This document shows, piece by piece, positions 41,921-50,785 of a stretch of 64,000 bases of DNA. The DNA comes from Leucobacter weissii. GTDB taxonomy: Bacteria > Actinomycetota > Actinomycetes > Actinomycetales > Microbacteriaceae. The notes beneath the pieces were generated by a model that saw only the letters and a program-made list of their open reading frames with translations, was not told the DNA's origin and did no database searches. A program made the position numbers and the translations under genes. Each line of letters begins with the position of its first letter. The stretch's first letter is position 1. The stretch is from assembly GCF_017565745.1 (NCBI RefSeq), contig NZ_JAGDYM010000014.1:1-64000 (forward strand). Direction: 5' to 3'.

Positions 41921-43297
41921 TCAGCCCTCCCAGACGGTCTTGAGATTGCAGAACTCGCGGATACCGGCCGCGGCCAGCTCCCGGCCGACCCCGGAGTCCT
42001 TCACCCCGCCGAAGGGCAGCTCGGGATACGACGCGGTCATGCCGTTGACGAAGACCGCCCCGGCGTCGAGGCGATCGATGAACCACTCCCGCTCCTCCTC
42101 GTCCCGCGTCCACACGGCCGAGCTCAGCCCGAAGGTCGTGCCGTTGGCGAGGCGCAGCGCATCCTCCCGGCTCGCCGCACGGTAGACGGCGGCGACGGGG
42201 CCGAAGGCCTCCTCCAGGTAGAGGCGCATCTCCGGGGTCACCCCCTCGAGCACCGTGGGCTCGTAGAACCACCCGTCGCGCTCGGGCACCGTGCCGCCGG
42301 TGAGCAGGTGCGCTCCCTTGGCGACCGCGTCGGCCACCTGCTCCTCCAGCTCGTCGCGCCCGCTCTGCGTGGCGATCGGACCGACGTCGGTGCCCTCGTC
42401 GAAGGGATCGCCGACGGTCAGCGCCGCGACCTGCTCGGCGAAGAGCCGGGTGAACTCGTCGTAGACGTCCGCGTGGACGATGAAGCGCTTGGCGGCGATG
42501 CACGACTGGCCGTTGTTCTGGTTGCGCGCCGTCACCGCCACGGTCGCGGCGCGCTCGAGGTCGGCGCTCGGCATCACGATGAAGGGGTCGGATCCGCCGA
42601 GCTCGAGCACCACGTGCTTCACCTCGGAGCCCGCGATCGCGGCGAGGGACCGGCCGGCGGGCTCGGATCCCGTCAGCGTCGCCGCCTTCACCCGGCCGTC
42701 GCGGAGCACCCCCTCGACCCGCGAAGCCGGGATGAGCAGCGTGCGGAACGCCCCGGCGGGGAAGCCCGCTCGCTCGAAGAGGGTATCGAGGTAGATCGCC
42801 GACTGCGGGACGTTCGAGGCGTGCTTGAGCAGGCCGGCGTTGCCGGCCATGAGCGCGGGCCCGGCGAAGCGGAGCACCTGCCAGAGCGGGTAGTTCCAGG
42901 GCATCACCGCGAGGACGATGCCGATCGGGGCGTAGCGGGTGCCCGCCGCAGAGGCGCCGACGACCGACGGATCGGCCAGGGGCTCGGGCGCGAGGAACTC
43001 CTCGGCGTGATCCGCGTAGAACCGGAGGCCCTTCGCCGACTTCAGCACCTCGGCCCGCGCGCCCGCGAGGGGCCGCCCCATCTCGAGCGTGATCAGTCTC
43101 CCCAGCCGCTCGACCTCCTCCTCGAGGAGATCGGCGGCGCGGCGCATCCACCCGGCGCGCTGCGCGAAGCTCGTCTGCCGCAGGGTCTCGTAGGCCGACT
43201 GCGCCTGCGCGATCCGATCCTCGACTTCGGCGTCCGTGTGCGCTTCGAAGGTCTGCTCCGTGACTCCGGTGGTCGGGTTGATCGTCGCGATGGCCAT
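41921..43297 (-). CDS. NAD(P)-dependent aldehyde dehydrogenase
   Basis: A 458-residue aldehyde dehydrogenase. The catalytic cysteine is in NNGQSCIAAKRF, the general base Glu in VVLELGGSDPF, and PWNYPLWQVLRF is the cofactor loop. Its length and sequence resemble succinate-semialdehyde dehydrogenase-type enzymes. It would oxidise a semialdehyde of the catabolic pathway. It stands alone and is divergent from the GntR operon, with an island operator in the shared gap, 98 bp before its ATG at 43297. Confidence 0.92.
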   Translation of the reverse strand: MAIATINPTTGVTEQTFEAHTDAEVEDRIAQAQSAYETLRQTSFAQRAGWMRRAADLLEEEVERLGRLITLEMGRPLAGARAEVLKSAKGLRFYADHAEEFLAPEPLADPSVVGASAAGTRYAPIGIVLAVMPWNYPLWQVLRFAGPALMAGNAGLLKHASNVPQSAIYLDTLFERAGFPAGAFRTLLIPASRVEGVLRDGRVKAATLTGSEPAGRSLAAIAGSEVKHVVLELGGSDPFIVMPSADLERAATVAVTARNQNNGQSCIAAKRFIVHADVYDEFTRLFAEQVAALTVGDPFDEGTDVGPIATQSGRDELEEQVADAVAKGAHLLTGGTVPERDGWFYEPTVLEGVTPEMRLYLEEAFGPVAAVYRAASREDALRLANGTTFGLSSAVWTRDEEEREWFIDRLDAGAVFVNGMTASYPELPFGGVKDSGVGRELAAAGIREFCNLKTVWEG

Positions 43298-43394
43298 GTG
43301 TGCGCTCCTTCTTCGGATACTCCGCGGTCTCTCCAGGGTACGCCGCGTCCCCGCGAGCGTATGACGAAGCGCGGGAGCCGTCCATAGCCGCGGG

Positions 43395-43409
43395 CGATGA
43401 CTGGCATGG
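43395..43409. promoter_or_regulatory. Shared catabolic operator, copy 5
   Basis: CGATGACTGGCATGG matches the consensus at 13 of 15 positions; the two last bases differ. It lies between the divergent aldehyde dehydrogenase (98 bp) and GntR (47 bp) genes. Confidence 0.6.
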
Positions 43410-43423
43410 GGGATCCGGCCTGG

Positions 43424-43446
43424 TTCGATATTCGATATTCGATAAT
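43424..43446 (+). promoter_or_regulatory. Triple TTCGATA direct repeat ahead of the GntR gene
   Basis: Three tandem copies of TTCGATA (43424, 43431 and 43438) end in AATC. The repeats overlap a possible -10 box GATAAT (43441-43446), ten bases before the ATG. They fit an autoregulatory site for the GntR protein or a phased binding array. Confidence 0.6.
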
Positions 43447-43455
43447 CCTTGGGGC

Positions 43456-44172
43456 ATGACCGCGCTCCAGCCCCGCCGTATGACCGATCAGGTCGTCCGC
43501 GTGCTCCGCGAGCGCATCGTCGCCGGCGCGCTCGCCGCGGGCCGCCGGATCGACATCAACGAGATCGCCGCCGAGCTCGGCGTGAGCCAGACCCCGGTGC
43601 GCGAAGCGATCCTCCAGCTCGAGGCGCTGGGGCTCGTGACGCGCCAGCCGTACCGGGGCAGCGTGGTCGCCGGCATCGATCCGAACCGCCTCGAGGAGGT
43701 GACGGCGCTGCGCATCGATCTCGAGGGACGCGCCACCCTGCTCGGCGTGCCGCGGCTCTCCGAGGCCGACGTCGACCGCATGCGCGAGCTGCACGCCGCG
43801 CTCGCCGCATACGATCGCGCCCACCGCGACGAGGCGGCCCGGCGCTCCGACGGCTTCAACCGGCTCAATCGCGAGTTCCACGGCGTCGTCTACGCCGCGG
43901 CCGATTCGCCGACGCTGCTGCGGATCATCGGCGTCCTCCAGGACGAGGCGGATCGCATGCGGCTGCGCGTCGACATGCGTCGACCCACCGCGGAGGCCTT
44001 TCACGCGCAGATCCTGGACGCCTGCGAACGCCGGGATCCGCAGGCCGCCTGCGAGGCGACGAGGCGGCACCTGCTCGAATCGTACCTCGCGATCCGAGGG
44101 GCGTCGCAGCCGCCCGAGACGGGCATGCTCGCGGACGTGATCCGCGACTCGAGAATGGAGACCAAGCGATGA
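43456..44172 (+). CDS. GntR-family (FadR/FCD-type) regulator
   Basis: A 238-residue GntR protein with an FCD effector domain. The winged helix is DQVVRVLRERIVAGALAAGR, then INEIAAELGVSQTPVREAIL (residues ~10-60). The all-helical FCD part follows and holds metal-type histidines in REFHGVVY and EAFHAQIL. Proteins of this class sense organic acids. It starts an operon with an ornithine-cyclodeaminase-like enzyme (ATGA overlap), a DapA-like lyase, a VAO-type oxidase and an SDR. No ribosome site precedes the ATG, so the message may be nearly leaderless. Confidence 0.88.
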   Translation: MTALQPRRMTDQVVRVLRERIVAGALAAGRRIDINEIAAELGVSQTPVREAILQLEALGLVTRQPYRGSVVAGIDPNRLEEVTALRIDLEGRATLLGVPRLSEADVDRMRELHAALAAYDRAHRDEAARRSDGFNRLNREFHGVVYAAADSPTLLRIIGVLQDEADRMRLRVDMRRPTAEAFHAQILDACERRDPQAACEATRRHLLESYLAIRGASQPPETGMLADVIRDSRMETKR

Positions 44173-45176
44173 CCGCCGACGCATTCCTGGCCGAGCCGCC
44201 GACCCTGTTCCTCACGGACGCCGATGTCGAGGCGCTCGCCGACTGGGAGAGCGCGATCGACGCCCTCCGGGAGGCGTACCGCCGCCCCGACGATGCGGCG
44301 GCCACTCCGGAGCGCGCCGTGGCCGCGACCGCGGGAGGCTGGCAGCGGGTGATGCCCTCCGCTCCTCCCGGTGCGAAGTTCGCCGGCTCGAAGACGATCG
44401 CGGCGTCGATGCGCAACGGGCTCGCGAGCTACCTCATCACCCTCTTCGATCAGCGGGACTCGCGTCTCGCGGCCCTCGTCGACGGCAACCGGATCACCGG
44501 CCTGCGCACCGCGGCCACCGCCGCGGCCGCGCTGACCGCCCTGCTGCCGCCGCGCCCGGTCGTCGCGGCCGTCGTCGGTTCCGGGTTCGAAGCGCGCGCG
44601 CAGCTGCGCGCCGCGTCGCGGGTCGCCGATCTCGCCGAGGTGCGGGTCACGAGTCCCACCGCGGCCAACCGGGAGCGCTTCGCGACCGAGCTGTCGGCCG
44701 AGCTCGACCTCCCCGTCACCGCCGTCGGCGACCCGGAGGCGGCGGTGCGCGGCGCGGGGCTCGTGCTGTGCGCCGCGCGCTCGCGCGACGAGACGCCCAC
44801 CGTGCGCTCGGACTGGGTGTCGGACGACGCGACCGTCGTCTCGGTGGGATCGACGACGCGCTCCCAGCGCGAGCTCGATCCCGCCATCATCGGCCGCGCG
44901 GCCCTCGTGGTCGCCGACGCGCCGGCCGAGGTGCTGCACGACAGCGGCGACCTGATCGCCGCCCGAGGCGCCGGCTTCGATCCCGACGCCATCACCGTCT
45001 CGCTGCACGACCTCCTCGGCGGTCGCGCGGCGCGGCCCGAGCACGGCATCGCCGTCTACAAGTCCACGGGCAGCGGCTTCCAGGACATCGTGCTCGCCGA
45101 GCTGCTCTACGACCGGGCGGTCGCGCAGGGACGCGGCACGCCGCTGCCGGTCGGCGTCCTGACCATCCGCAAGTAA
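44169..45176 (+). CDS. Ornithine cyclodeaminase/mu-crystallin family protein
   Basis: A 335-residue member of the OCD/mu-crystallin/alanine-dehydrogenase-like family. The substrate lysine lies in FAGSKTIAA, the arginine in NRITGLRTAAT, and the Rossmann loop in VVGSGFEARAQL. Members reduce cyclic imines, aminate 2-oxoacids or cyclise ornithine with loss of ammonia. The context suggests reduction of an imine or ketone formed in the pathway rather than proline synthesis. It overlaps the GntR stop by ATGA. Confidence 0.85.
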   Translation: MTADAFLAEPPTLFLTDADVEALADWESAIDALREAYRRPDDAAATPERAVAATAGGWQRVMPSAPPGAKFAGSKTIAASMRNGLASYLITLFDQRDSRLAALVDGNRITGLRTAATAAAALTALLPPRPVVAAVVGSGFEARAQLRAASRVADLAEVRVTSPTAANRERFATELSAELDLPVTAVGDPEAAVRGAGLVLCAARSRDETPTVRSDWVSDDATVVSVGSTTRSQRELDPAIIGRAALVVADAPAEVLHDSGDLIAARGAGFDPDAITVSLHDLLGGRAARPEHGIAVYKSTGSGFQDIVLAELLYDRAVAQGRGTPLPVGVLTIRK

Positions 45177-45217
45177 CGCAGACCACCACCCAGACCGTCT
45201 TCCGAAGGAGAAGCCTC

Positions 45218-46237
45218 ATGGCCGGATATACGAAAGCCGAAGCCCGCGAGTGGGCCCGCGAGCGGCTCATCGGCGCCGTCAACTGCACCATCCCCTCGTT
45301 CACGGGCGACCTCACCGCCATCAACGAGCGCGGCATCCGGCACGACGTGCGACTCGCGAAGGAGCACGGCTTCCTCGGCAGCCTGGGCGTCTCCGAGGTG
45401 AACATCACCCTGCCCGAGTATCTCGAGTTCCTCGAGATCATGGTCGACGAGGCGCGGGGCGGGCTCGTGGTCGTGCACCACGCGAGCTGGAGCACCCTCG
45501 AGCAGAACATCGAGGCGGTCCGGGGCGCCGAGGCCGCCGGGGCCGAACTCGTGCTGCTCTCGTACCCGCCGAACTTCTACCCCGAGTCTGAGCAGGAGAT
45601 CTACGACTACACCAGGGCGGTCTGCGAGGCCACGAACCTCGCGGTGATCCTCTTCCCGATGTTCCTGTGGGGCTTCAGCTCGCGCATCCACCCCTCCGAC
45701 ATCCCCGCGCGGCTCATCCGCCGTCTGCTCGACGACGTCCCCAACATCGCCGTCATCAAGGCCGAGGGCGGCTTCCCCAGCATCATGGGCATCGTCGAGG
45801 CCCATCGGCTCTTCGGCGAGGAGGTCGTGATCTCGTGCCCGATCGAGGGCGAGCTGCTGCCGCTCGGGCAGCTGATCCCGATCCAGCTCTCGGCGACGAG
45901 CGACCACGAGTTCTGGGGGCCCACGATCCCCGAGGCGATGCGGCTGCTGCGCGAGGAGCGGTTCGACGAGGTGACGGAGCTCTACTGGAGGATGCATCCG
46001 GCCCGCAAGGTGAAGGGCCAGATGGCCCAGCAGCTCAACGGCGGCCACTTCATCGACCGCCAGCTGTGGAAGTTCCAGGGCTGGCTGCGCGGCTACAACG
46101 GCGGCCCGCTGCGCCTGCCGACCCAGCGCATCCACGACCCGCAGATGAACGCGCTGCGCAAGGGGCTGATCGATGCCGGCTTCGAGCCGACCGCCGATCC
46201 GCTGCGCGACTTCTTCGTCGGGCGAAACCCGGCCTGA
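45218..46237 (+). CDS. DapA-family lyase lacking the catalytic Tyr
   Basis: A 339-residue TIM-barrel protein of the dihydrodipicolinate synthase/N-acetylneuraminate lyase family. The Schiff-base lysine is Lys181 (NIAVIKAEGG). At the position of the catalytic tyrosine of DapA the sequence reads Phe146 (VILFPMFLWGF), and the GTTGE loop reads LGVSE. It is longer than DapA (about 290) by a C-terminal helical tail. It is thus probably an aldolase or hydratase acting on a ring-derived 2-oxoacid, not a lysine-pathway enzyme. AAGGAGAAG precedes the ATG. Confidence 0.83.
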   Translation: MAGYTKAEAREWARERLIGAVNCTIPSFTGDLTAINERGIRHDVRLAKEHGFLGSLGVSEVNITLPEYLEFLEIMVDEARGGLVVVHHASWSTLEQNIEAVRGAEAAGAELVLLSYPPNFYPESEQEIYDYTRAVCEATNLAVILFPMFLWGFSSRIHPSDIPARLIRRLLDDVPNIAVIKAEGGFPSIMGIVEAHRLFGEEVVISCPIEGELLPLGQLIPIQLSATSDHEFWGPTIPEAMRLLREERFDEVTELYWRMHPARKVKGQMAQQLNGGHFIDRQLWKFQGWLRGYNGGPLRLPTQRIHDPQMNALRKGLIDAGFEPTADPLRDFFVGRNPA

Positions 46238-46256
46238 GGCCGCCGGCCGACGGCGT

Positions 46257-46288
46257 CGCCCCGGCCGGATCGACCTCCGGCCGGGGCG
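46257..46288. terminator. 13-bp hairpin between the DapA-like and VAO-type genes
   Basis: CGCCCCGGCCGGA (46257-46269) is perfectly inverted at 46276-46288 around TCGACC. It lies 19 bases after the DapA-like stop in an 89-bp gap. No U tract follows. It may lower read-through into the downstream oxidase gene or protect the upstream mRNA. Confidence 0.6.
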
Positions 46289-46326
46289 GTTCCCCACCCC
46301 GCACGATCGACTCGAAGGAGAGACCG

Positions 46327-47928
46327 ATGAGCCGCACGACCCCGGCATTCATTCCCGCGGTGCGCACCGCCGCCGACTCGGACGAGGTGCGCGCGGCACT
46401 GCGCGAGATCGCCGCGGCCATCGGCGAGGATCGCGTCATCCTCGGCGACGGCGGCGGGGAGTACCGGGATCCCTACCAGCCCGAGGGGTGGGAGGCGTTC
46501 GAGACCGCCGGCGTCGTGCAGCCCGACCGCACCGAGGACGTGCAGGCGATCGTGCGGATCGCGGCCGCGCACGGGGTTCCGGTCTGGGCGCAGGGGCAGG
46601 GGCGCAACAACGGCTACGGCGGCGCGGCTCCGCGGGTGTCCGGCGGCATCACCGTCAACTTCCGGCGCATGAACCGGGTGCTCGAGATCGATGAGGAACT
46701 CGGCTACGCGGTCGTGGAGCCCGGGGTCTCGTTCGCTGAGCTCTACGACGCCGTCGAAGCGGCGGGCGCGGATCTCATGGTGAGCGTGCCGGATCTCGGC
46801 TGGGGGTCGATGGGCGGCAACCAGCAGGACAACGGGCTCACCTACCTCCCGTACGGCAAGGACTGGCGGAACATCTGCGGGCTCGAGGTCGTCACCGCCG
46901 ACGGCGGGCTGCTGCGCACCGGTATGGGCGCGATGGAGGGCAACGACTCCTGGCATCTCTACCGGCGCAGCCTCGGGCCCACCATCGAGCCGCTCTTCTT
47001 CCAGGGCAGCTTCGGGATCGTGACGAGGCTCGGCGTCTGGCTCATGCCGAAGCCCGAGGCGATCACCCACGTGCACATCGACGTGACGCGCGACGAGGAT
47101 CTCATCCCGCTCGTCGACACCCTGCGCCGGCTGCGGCTTGACGGCACGATCGACGGCGTGCCCTGCATCCTCAACACCCTGCTGATCGCCTCGACGATCG
47201 CGCCGCGCTCGCACTGGTACGAGCCGGAGGAGGGGGTGATCCCGGACCGCGTCATCGACGAGATCGCTGAGCGGATCGGCGTCGGCCGCTGGCACCTGCG
47301 TCTCGCCCTCTACGGCGACCGGCCGGTCAACGAGCACAATCTGGCGAAGATCGAGCGCGCGTTCGGCGGCATTCCCGATGCCCGGATCCGCAGCACGACG
47401 ACCGGACCGGACGAGTGGGCGGATCTGCCCGACCCGTCCGACCGCGTCTACGCGGGAGTGCCAAACCAGGACTGGACGACCATGTCGGGATGGCGCGGGG
47501 GCACGCACGGCGGGCACATGTCGTTCACGCCGGTCGCGCCGCTCACCGGCCGGCAGACGTACGAGCTGCAGATGTGGCTGAAGTCGCAGTTCGAGCGGAA
47601 CGGCATCGACCACACGGCCGATCTCATCGTCGTCAACGAGCGCTCCCTGTGCAGCGTGGCCGGCATCACCTTCGACGTCGACGACGCGGCAGCGACGGCG
47701 GAGGCCTACCGGGTCATGCAGGAGCTCGTGCGCGAGGCCGGCAGGATCGGCTACGGCGAGTACCGCGCCCACCTGCACTTCATGGACCTCGCGCAGGAGC
47801 AGTTCGGCTACGGCGACCACGCCTATCGCCGCTTCGTCGAGAAGATCAAGGACGCCGTCGATCCGCAGGGCATCCTCAGCCCCGGACGGCACGGCATCTG
47901 GCCGGCGGCGCTGCGGGGGGAGCGGTGA
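46327..47928 (+). CDS. Vanillyl-alcohol-oxidase/p-cresol-methylhydroxylase-type flavoprotein
   Basis: A 533-residue VAO-family oxidase. Asp156 (SVPDLGWGS), Tyr479-Arg480 (GYGEYRAHL) and His397 (GGHMSFTPV) align with the catalytic Asp170, Tyr503-Arg504 and flavin-linking His422 of vanillyl alcohol oxidase. VDPQGILSPGRHGIWP is the family ending, and GQGRNNGYGGAAPRVSG the FAD loop. It would oxidise a 4-alkylphenol, a 4-hydroxybenzyl alcohol or ether through a quinone methide. No signal peptide is present, so it is probably an oxygen-using cytosolic oxidase rather than a cytochrome-linked enzyme. Its stop overlaps the SDR start by GTGA. Confidence 0.9.
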   Translation: MSRTTPAFIPAVRTAADSDEVRAALREIAAAIGEDRVILGDGGGEYRDPYQPEGWEAFETAGVVQPDRTEDVQAIVRIAAAHGVPVWAQGQGRNNGYGGAAPRVSGGITVNFRRMNRVLEIDEELGYAVVEPGVSFAELYDAVEAAGADLMVSVPDLGWGSMGGNQQDNGLTYLPYGKDWRNICGLEVVTADGGLLRTGMGAMEGNDSWHLYRRSLGPTIEPLFFQGSFGIVTRLGVWLMPKPEAITHVHIDVTRDEDLIPLVDTLRRLRLDGTIDGVPCILNTLLIASTIAPRSHWYEPEEGVIPDRVIDEIAERIGVGRWHLRLALYGDRPVNEHNLAKIERAFGGIPDARIRSTTTGPDEWADLPDPSDRVYAGVPNQDWTTMSGWRGGTHGGHMSFTPVAPLTGRQTYELQMWLKSQFERNGIDHTADLIVVNERSLCSVAGITFDVDDAAATAEAYRVMQELVREAGRIGYGEYRAHLHFMDLAQEQFGYGDHAYRRFVEKIKDAVDPQGILSPGRHGIWPAALRGER

Positions 47929-48665
47929 GCGCGGGCGCCGCGGGCGTTCCCGGCGGCGGCCGGGTCGCGCTGGTGACGGGCGGGGCTCGTGGCATCGGCG
48001 CGGCCGTCGCCGCGCGGCTCCGCGCCGACGGCCTGCGGGTGGCGAGCCTGGATCTGCTGCGCCCGCCGCGGCCCCGCGAGGGGGTCGTCGATCTGGAGTG
48101 CGACATCGCCGATCCCGCGGCGGTCGCCGCCGCCGTCGAACACGTCGGCGCCGTCCTCGGCCCCGTCGACACCGTGATCCACGGCGCCGCCTATCAGGTG
48201 CTGGCGGAGTTCGACCGGCTCGATCCCGCAGTGTGGGATCGCACCTTCCGCGTGAACGTCGACGGCGGCTTCAACGTGGTGCGGGCGGTGCTTCCCGACA
48301 TGCGGGAGGCCGGTCGGGGCCGGATCGTGATGATCACCTCGTCGAGTCAGTTCGCTCCGCCGCCCATGATGACCCACTACATCGCGAGCAAGGGCGCGCT
48401 CACCGGGATGGTGCGCGCTCTCGCGACCGAACTCGGCCCGCACGGCATCACCGTGAACGCGGTCGCGCCGGGGCTCACCGCGACCGAGCACGCGCTCGGC
48501 GACGTGCCCGAGGCGCACTTCGCCGCGGTGCGCTCGCGGCAGGCGATCCCGCGCACGGGCCGGCCCGAGGACATCGCGGCGGTGGTGTCGTTCGCGGTCT
48601 CCGCCGACGCGGCGTTCATGACCGGCCAGACCCTGCTGGTGGACGGCGGGGAGAGCCGGATCTGA
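47925..48665 (+). CDS. SDR-family oxidoreductase coupled to the VAO-type oxidase
   Basis: A 246-residue classical SDR. The cofactor loop is VTGGARGIGAAVA, the serine is in MITSSSQFA, the catalytic YxxxK is YIASK, and the ending TLLVDGGES is typical. It starts with GTG at 47925, overlapping the oxidase stop. It would oxidise or reduce the alcohol or ketone next to the oxidase step. Asp in ASLDLLRPP favours NAD. Confidence 0.88.
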   Translation: MSAGAAGVPGGGRVALVTGGARGIGAAVAARLRADGLRVASLDLLRPPRPREGVVDLECDIADPAAVAAAVEHVGAVLGPVDTVIHGAAYQVLAEFDRLDPAVWDRTFRVNVDGGFNVVRAVLPDMREAGRGRIVMITSSSQFAPPPMMTHYIASKGALTGMVRALATELGPHGITVNAVAPGLTATEHALGDVPEAHFAAVRSRQAIPRTGRPEDIAAVVSFAVSADAAFMTGQTLLVDGGESRI

Positions 48666-48683
48666 GGCCTGCCCCGGTCCGGG

Positions 48684-48698
48684 CGATGGCAAGCATCC
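48684..48698. promoter_or_regulatory. Shared catabolic operator, copy 6 (variant centre)
   Basis: CGATGGCAAGCATCC keeps both arms of the island motif but has AA in place of TG in the centre. It lies 65 bp before the cyclase gene, the same distance as copy 1 from its gene. Confidence 0.5.
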
Positions 48699-48762
48699 CC
48701 CGGCGCGGGTGTCGCGGGGCGGCGCGACCGCGCAGGATAGAGTCAGCGAGCGAAGGAGCCAC

Positions 48763-49563
48763 ATGCGATTCGTCGACCTGTCGATGCCACTGGACGATGT
48801 CGTCCCCGTCGATCCCCCGTTCCTGAAGCCGAGGATCGAGTTCAAGGATCACACCGCCGGCCTCGCCGACCTGCGCGCCATGTACGGGATCCTGCCCGAG
48901 CAGCTGCTCGACGGCCAGGGTCTCGCCGCCGAGACGGTGACGATCACGACGCACGCCGGCACCCATGTCGACGCGCCCTGGCACTACCATCCGACGATGA
49001 ACGGCGGCGAGCGCGCCTGGACCATCGACGAAGTGCCCCTCGACTGGTTCTTCCGGCCGGGGGTGCGGCTCGACCTGCGGCACCTGCCGAGCGGCCACCT
49101 CGTCACGCCGGCCGACATCGATGCCGCGCTCGCGAGGATCGACTACCGGCTGCGTCCCCTCGACATCGTGCTCATGCACACGGTCGCGGCGGCGGCCTAC
49201 GGCCGCGACGACTACATCGACACCGGCGTGGGCTTCGGGCGCGCCGCGACCCTGCACCTCACCGATCAGGGCATCCGCGTGGTCGGCACCGACGCGTGGG
49301 GCTGGGATCTGCCGGTCAGCTCGGGCCGCCGTCGCTTCGAGGAGACGGGAGACCCCTCGACCGTGTGGGAGGGGCACAAGGCCGGTGCGGACGTCGGCTA
49401 CTGCCAGATCGAGAAGCTGCAGAACCTCGGATCGCTCCCGGATCACGGCTTCACCGTCGCCTGCTTCCCCGCGAAGGTGCGCGGGGCCTCTGCCGGCTGG
49501 ACCCGCGCCGTCGCGATCCTCGGCGACGAGCCCGAGGGCCGCGGCGGACGCGACGAATCGTAA
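48763..49563 (+). CDS. Cyclase/kynurenine-formamidase-like metal hydrolase
   Basis: A 266-residue protein of the cyclase (KynB/isatin hydrolase) family. The metal motif HAGTHVDAPWHY (HxGTHxDxP) holds zinc or manganese, and a second histidine cluster follows. Members open amide or lactam rings: kynurenine formamidase, isatin hydrolase and related enzymes. It may hydrolyse a ring-derived lactone, lactam or formyl amide. AAGGAG precedes the ATG at 48763. It is followed after 9 bp by a fumarylacetoacetase-family gene. Confidence 0.87.
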   Translation: MRFVDLSMPLDDVVPVDPPFLKPRIEFKDHTAGLADLRAMYGILPEQLLDGQGLAAETVTITTHAGTHVDAPWHYHPTMNGGERAWTIDEVPLDWFFRPGVRLDLRHLPSGHLVTPADIDAALARIDYRLRPLDIVLMHTVAAAAYGRDDYIDTGVGFGRAATLHLTDQGIRVVGTDAWGWDLPVSSGRRRFEETGDPSTVWEGHKAGADVGYCQIEKLQNLGSLPDHGFTVACFPAKVRGASAGWTRAVAILGDEPEGRGGRDES

Positions 49564-49572
49564 GGGGGGACG

Positions 49573-50550
49573 ATGCGCATCGCACGCTGGGAGACCGACG
49601 GCCGGCTCGAGGAGGGCCTGGTGCACGGGGATCGGGTGATCCCCTTCCCTGACGGCACCACCACGGCCGGCCTGCTGGCCGCGGGCCTGGCCACCGCGCT
49701 GGAGGTCGGTGCGGAGATGCTCGCCGCGGCGGACGGGCGGGGGACGGCGCTCGCCGCCGTGCGGCTGCTCGCTCCCCTGCAGCCGTCGTCGATCCGCGAT
49801 TTCGTGGCCTTCGAGGAGCACGTCGAGGGCGTGTCGGTGTCGGTCGACGGCCGGGGTGGCGTGTCCGAGGCCTGGTACCGCTACCCCACCTTCTACTTCA
49901 CCAACCCCCACTCGGTGCTCGGGCCGGACGAGCGGGTCACTCCGCCGCGGTGCGAGGCGCTCGACTTCGAGCTCGAGGTCGCGGTCGTGGTCGGTGCGCC
50001 GCCCCGCGACGGATCGGATCTCACCCCGGGCGAGGGCGCCGAGGCGATCTTCGGCTACACGATCATGAACGACTGGTCCGCGCGCGATGTGCAGGCCCGC
50101 GAGATGCAGGTCCGCCTCGGCCCCGCGAAGGGGAAGGATTTCGGAACGGCCCTCGGCCCCTGGATCGTCACGGCGGACGAGTTCGCCGACCTCGTCGACG
50201 ACGAGGGCTTCCTGCCGCTCGAACTGGAGGCGCTCGTCAACGGTGAGCGGGTCGGACACGATCTGCTCTCGAACATGGGCTGGCCGCTGGGGGAGCTGGT
50301 CGCCTACGCGTCGCGCAACACCCGGGTCGTTCCGGGGGACCTGCTCGGCTCCGGAACGGCCGGGAACGGCGGCTGCCTGGGCGAGCTGTGGGGGAGGAAC
50401 GGCGCGCGCACGCCGCCGCCGCTGGTCGCGGGCGACACCGTCACGCTGCGGGTCGAGCGCATCGGCGAGCTGCACGGGATCGTGGGCGCCGCGCGCGAGG
50501 TGCCCGAGATCCCGCCGGCGCGCCCGAGGTCACGGGCGCGCACCCGCTGA
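49573..50550 (+). CDS. Fumarylacetoacetate hydrolase-family protein, copy A
   Basis: A 325-residue FAH-fold protein. The metal ligands are Glu-Glu in LDFELEVAVVV and Asp in MNDWSARDVQ, with GPAKGKDFGTALGPW completing the site. An N-terminal domain of about 75 residues and a basic tail (RPRSRARTR) flank it. Members hydrolyse fumarylacetoacetate or fumarylpyruvate, or decarboxylate and hydrate oxo-dienoates of meta-cleavage. It is co-transcribed with the cyclase. It is the closest paralogue of the gene at 51079, with the same core motifs. Confidence 0.88.
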   Translation: MRIARWETDGRLEEGLVHGDRVIPFPDGTTTAGLLAAGLATALEVGAEMLAAADGRGTALAAVRLLAPLQPSSIRDFVAFEEHVEGVSVSVDGRGGVSEAWYRYPTFYFTNPHSVLGPDERVTPPRCEALDFELEVAVVVGAPPRDGSDLTPGEGAEAIFGYTIMNDWSARDVQAREMQVRLGPAKGKDFGTALGPWIVTADEFADLVDDEGFLPLELEALVNGERVGHDLLSNMGWPLGELVAYASRNTRVVPGDLLGSGTAGNGGCLGELWGRNGARTPPPLVAGDTVTLRVERIGELHGIVGAAREVPEIPPARPRSRARTR

Positions 50551-50552
50551 GA

Positions 50553-50567
50553 ACCGCCTGTGGCGGT
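50553..50567. terminator. Small hairpin after the first FAH gene
   Basis: ACCGCC and GGCGGT pair around TGT three bases after the stop codon at 50550. The stem is short and lacks a U tract, so this is a weak terminator candidate. The rest of the gap to 50786 contains a weak operator copy and the promoter TAAGGT (50731-50736). Confidence 0.4.
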
Positions 50568-50681
50568 CGCGAGCACGATGCTCCGGCACGAGAGGCACGC
50601 TCCGCGACCGGTGCGGAGCGCCATTCTCGTGGCGGAGGGGGCTTCTCGCCGCTCGATCGCATCGGCGGACCGGCCGCTCGC

Positions 50682-50696
50682 CGATAGGAGGCATTG
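50682..50696. promoter_or_regulatory. Shared catabolic operator, weak copy
   Basis: CGATAGGAGGCATTG agrees with the island consensus at 12 of 15 positions. It lies 90 bp before the small monooxygenase-type gene and upstream of a possible -10 box TAAGGT at 50731. Confidence 0.4.
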
Positions 50697-50785
50697 CGCC
50701 CGGCCGGTAGCCGGCGCGTGCCGAGATCCGTAAGGTGAGATCCGCGGGGGACACCCGACGAAGAAGTTGAGAGAGGAAACCCGAA

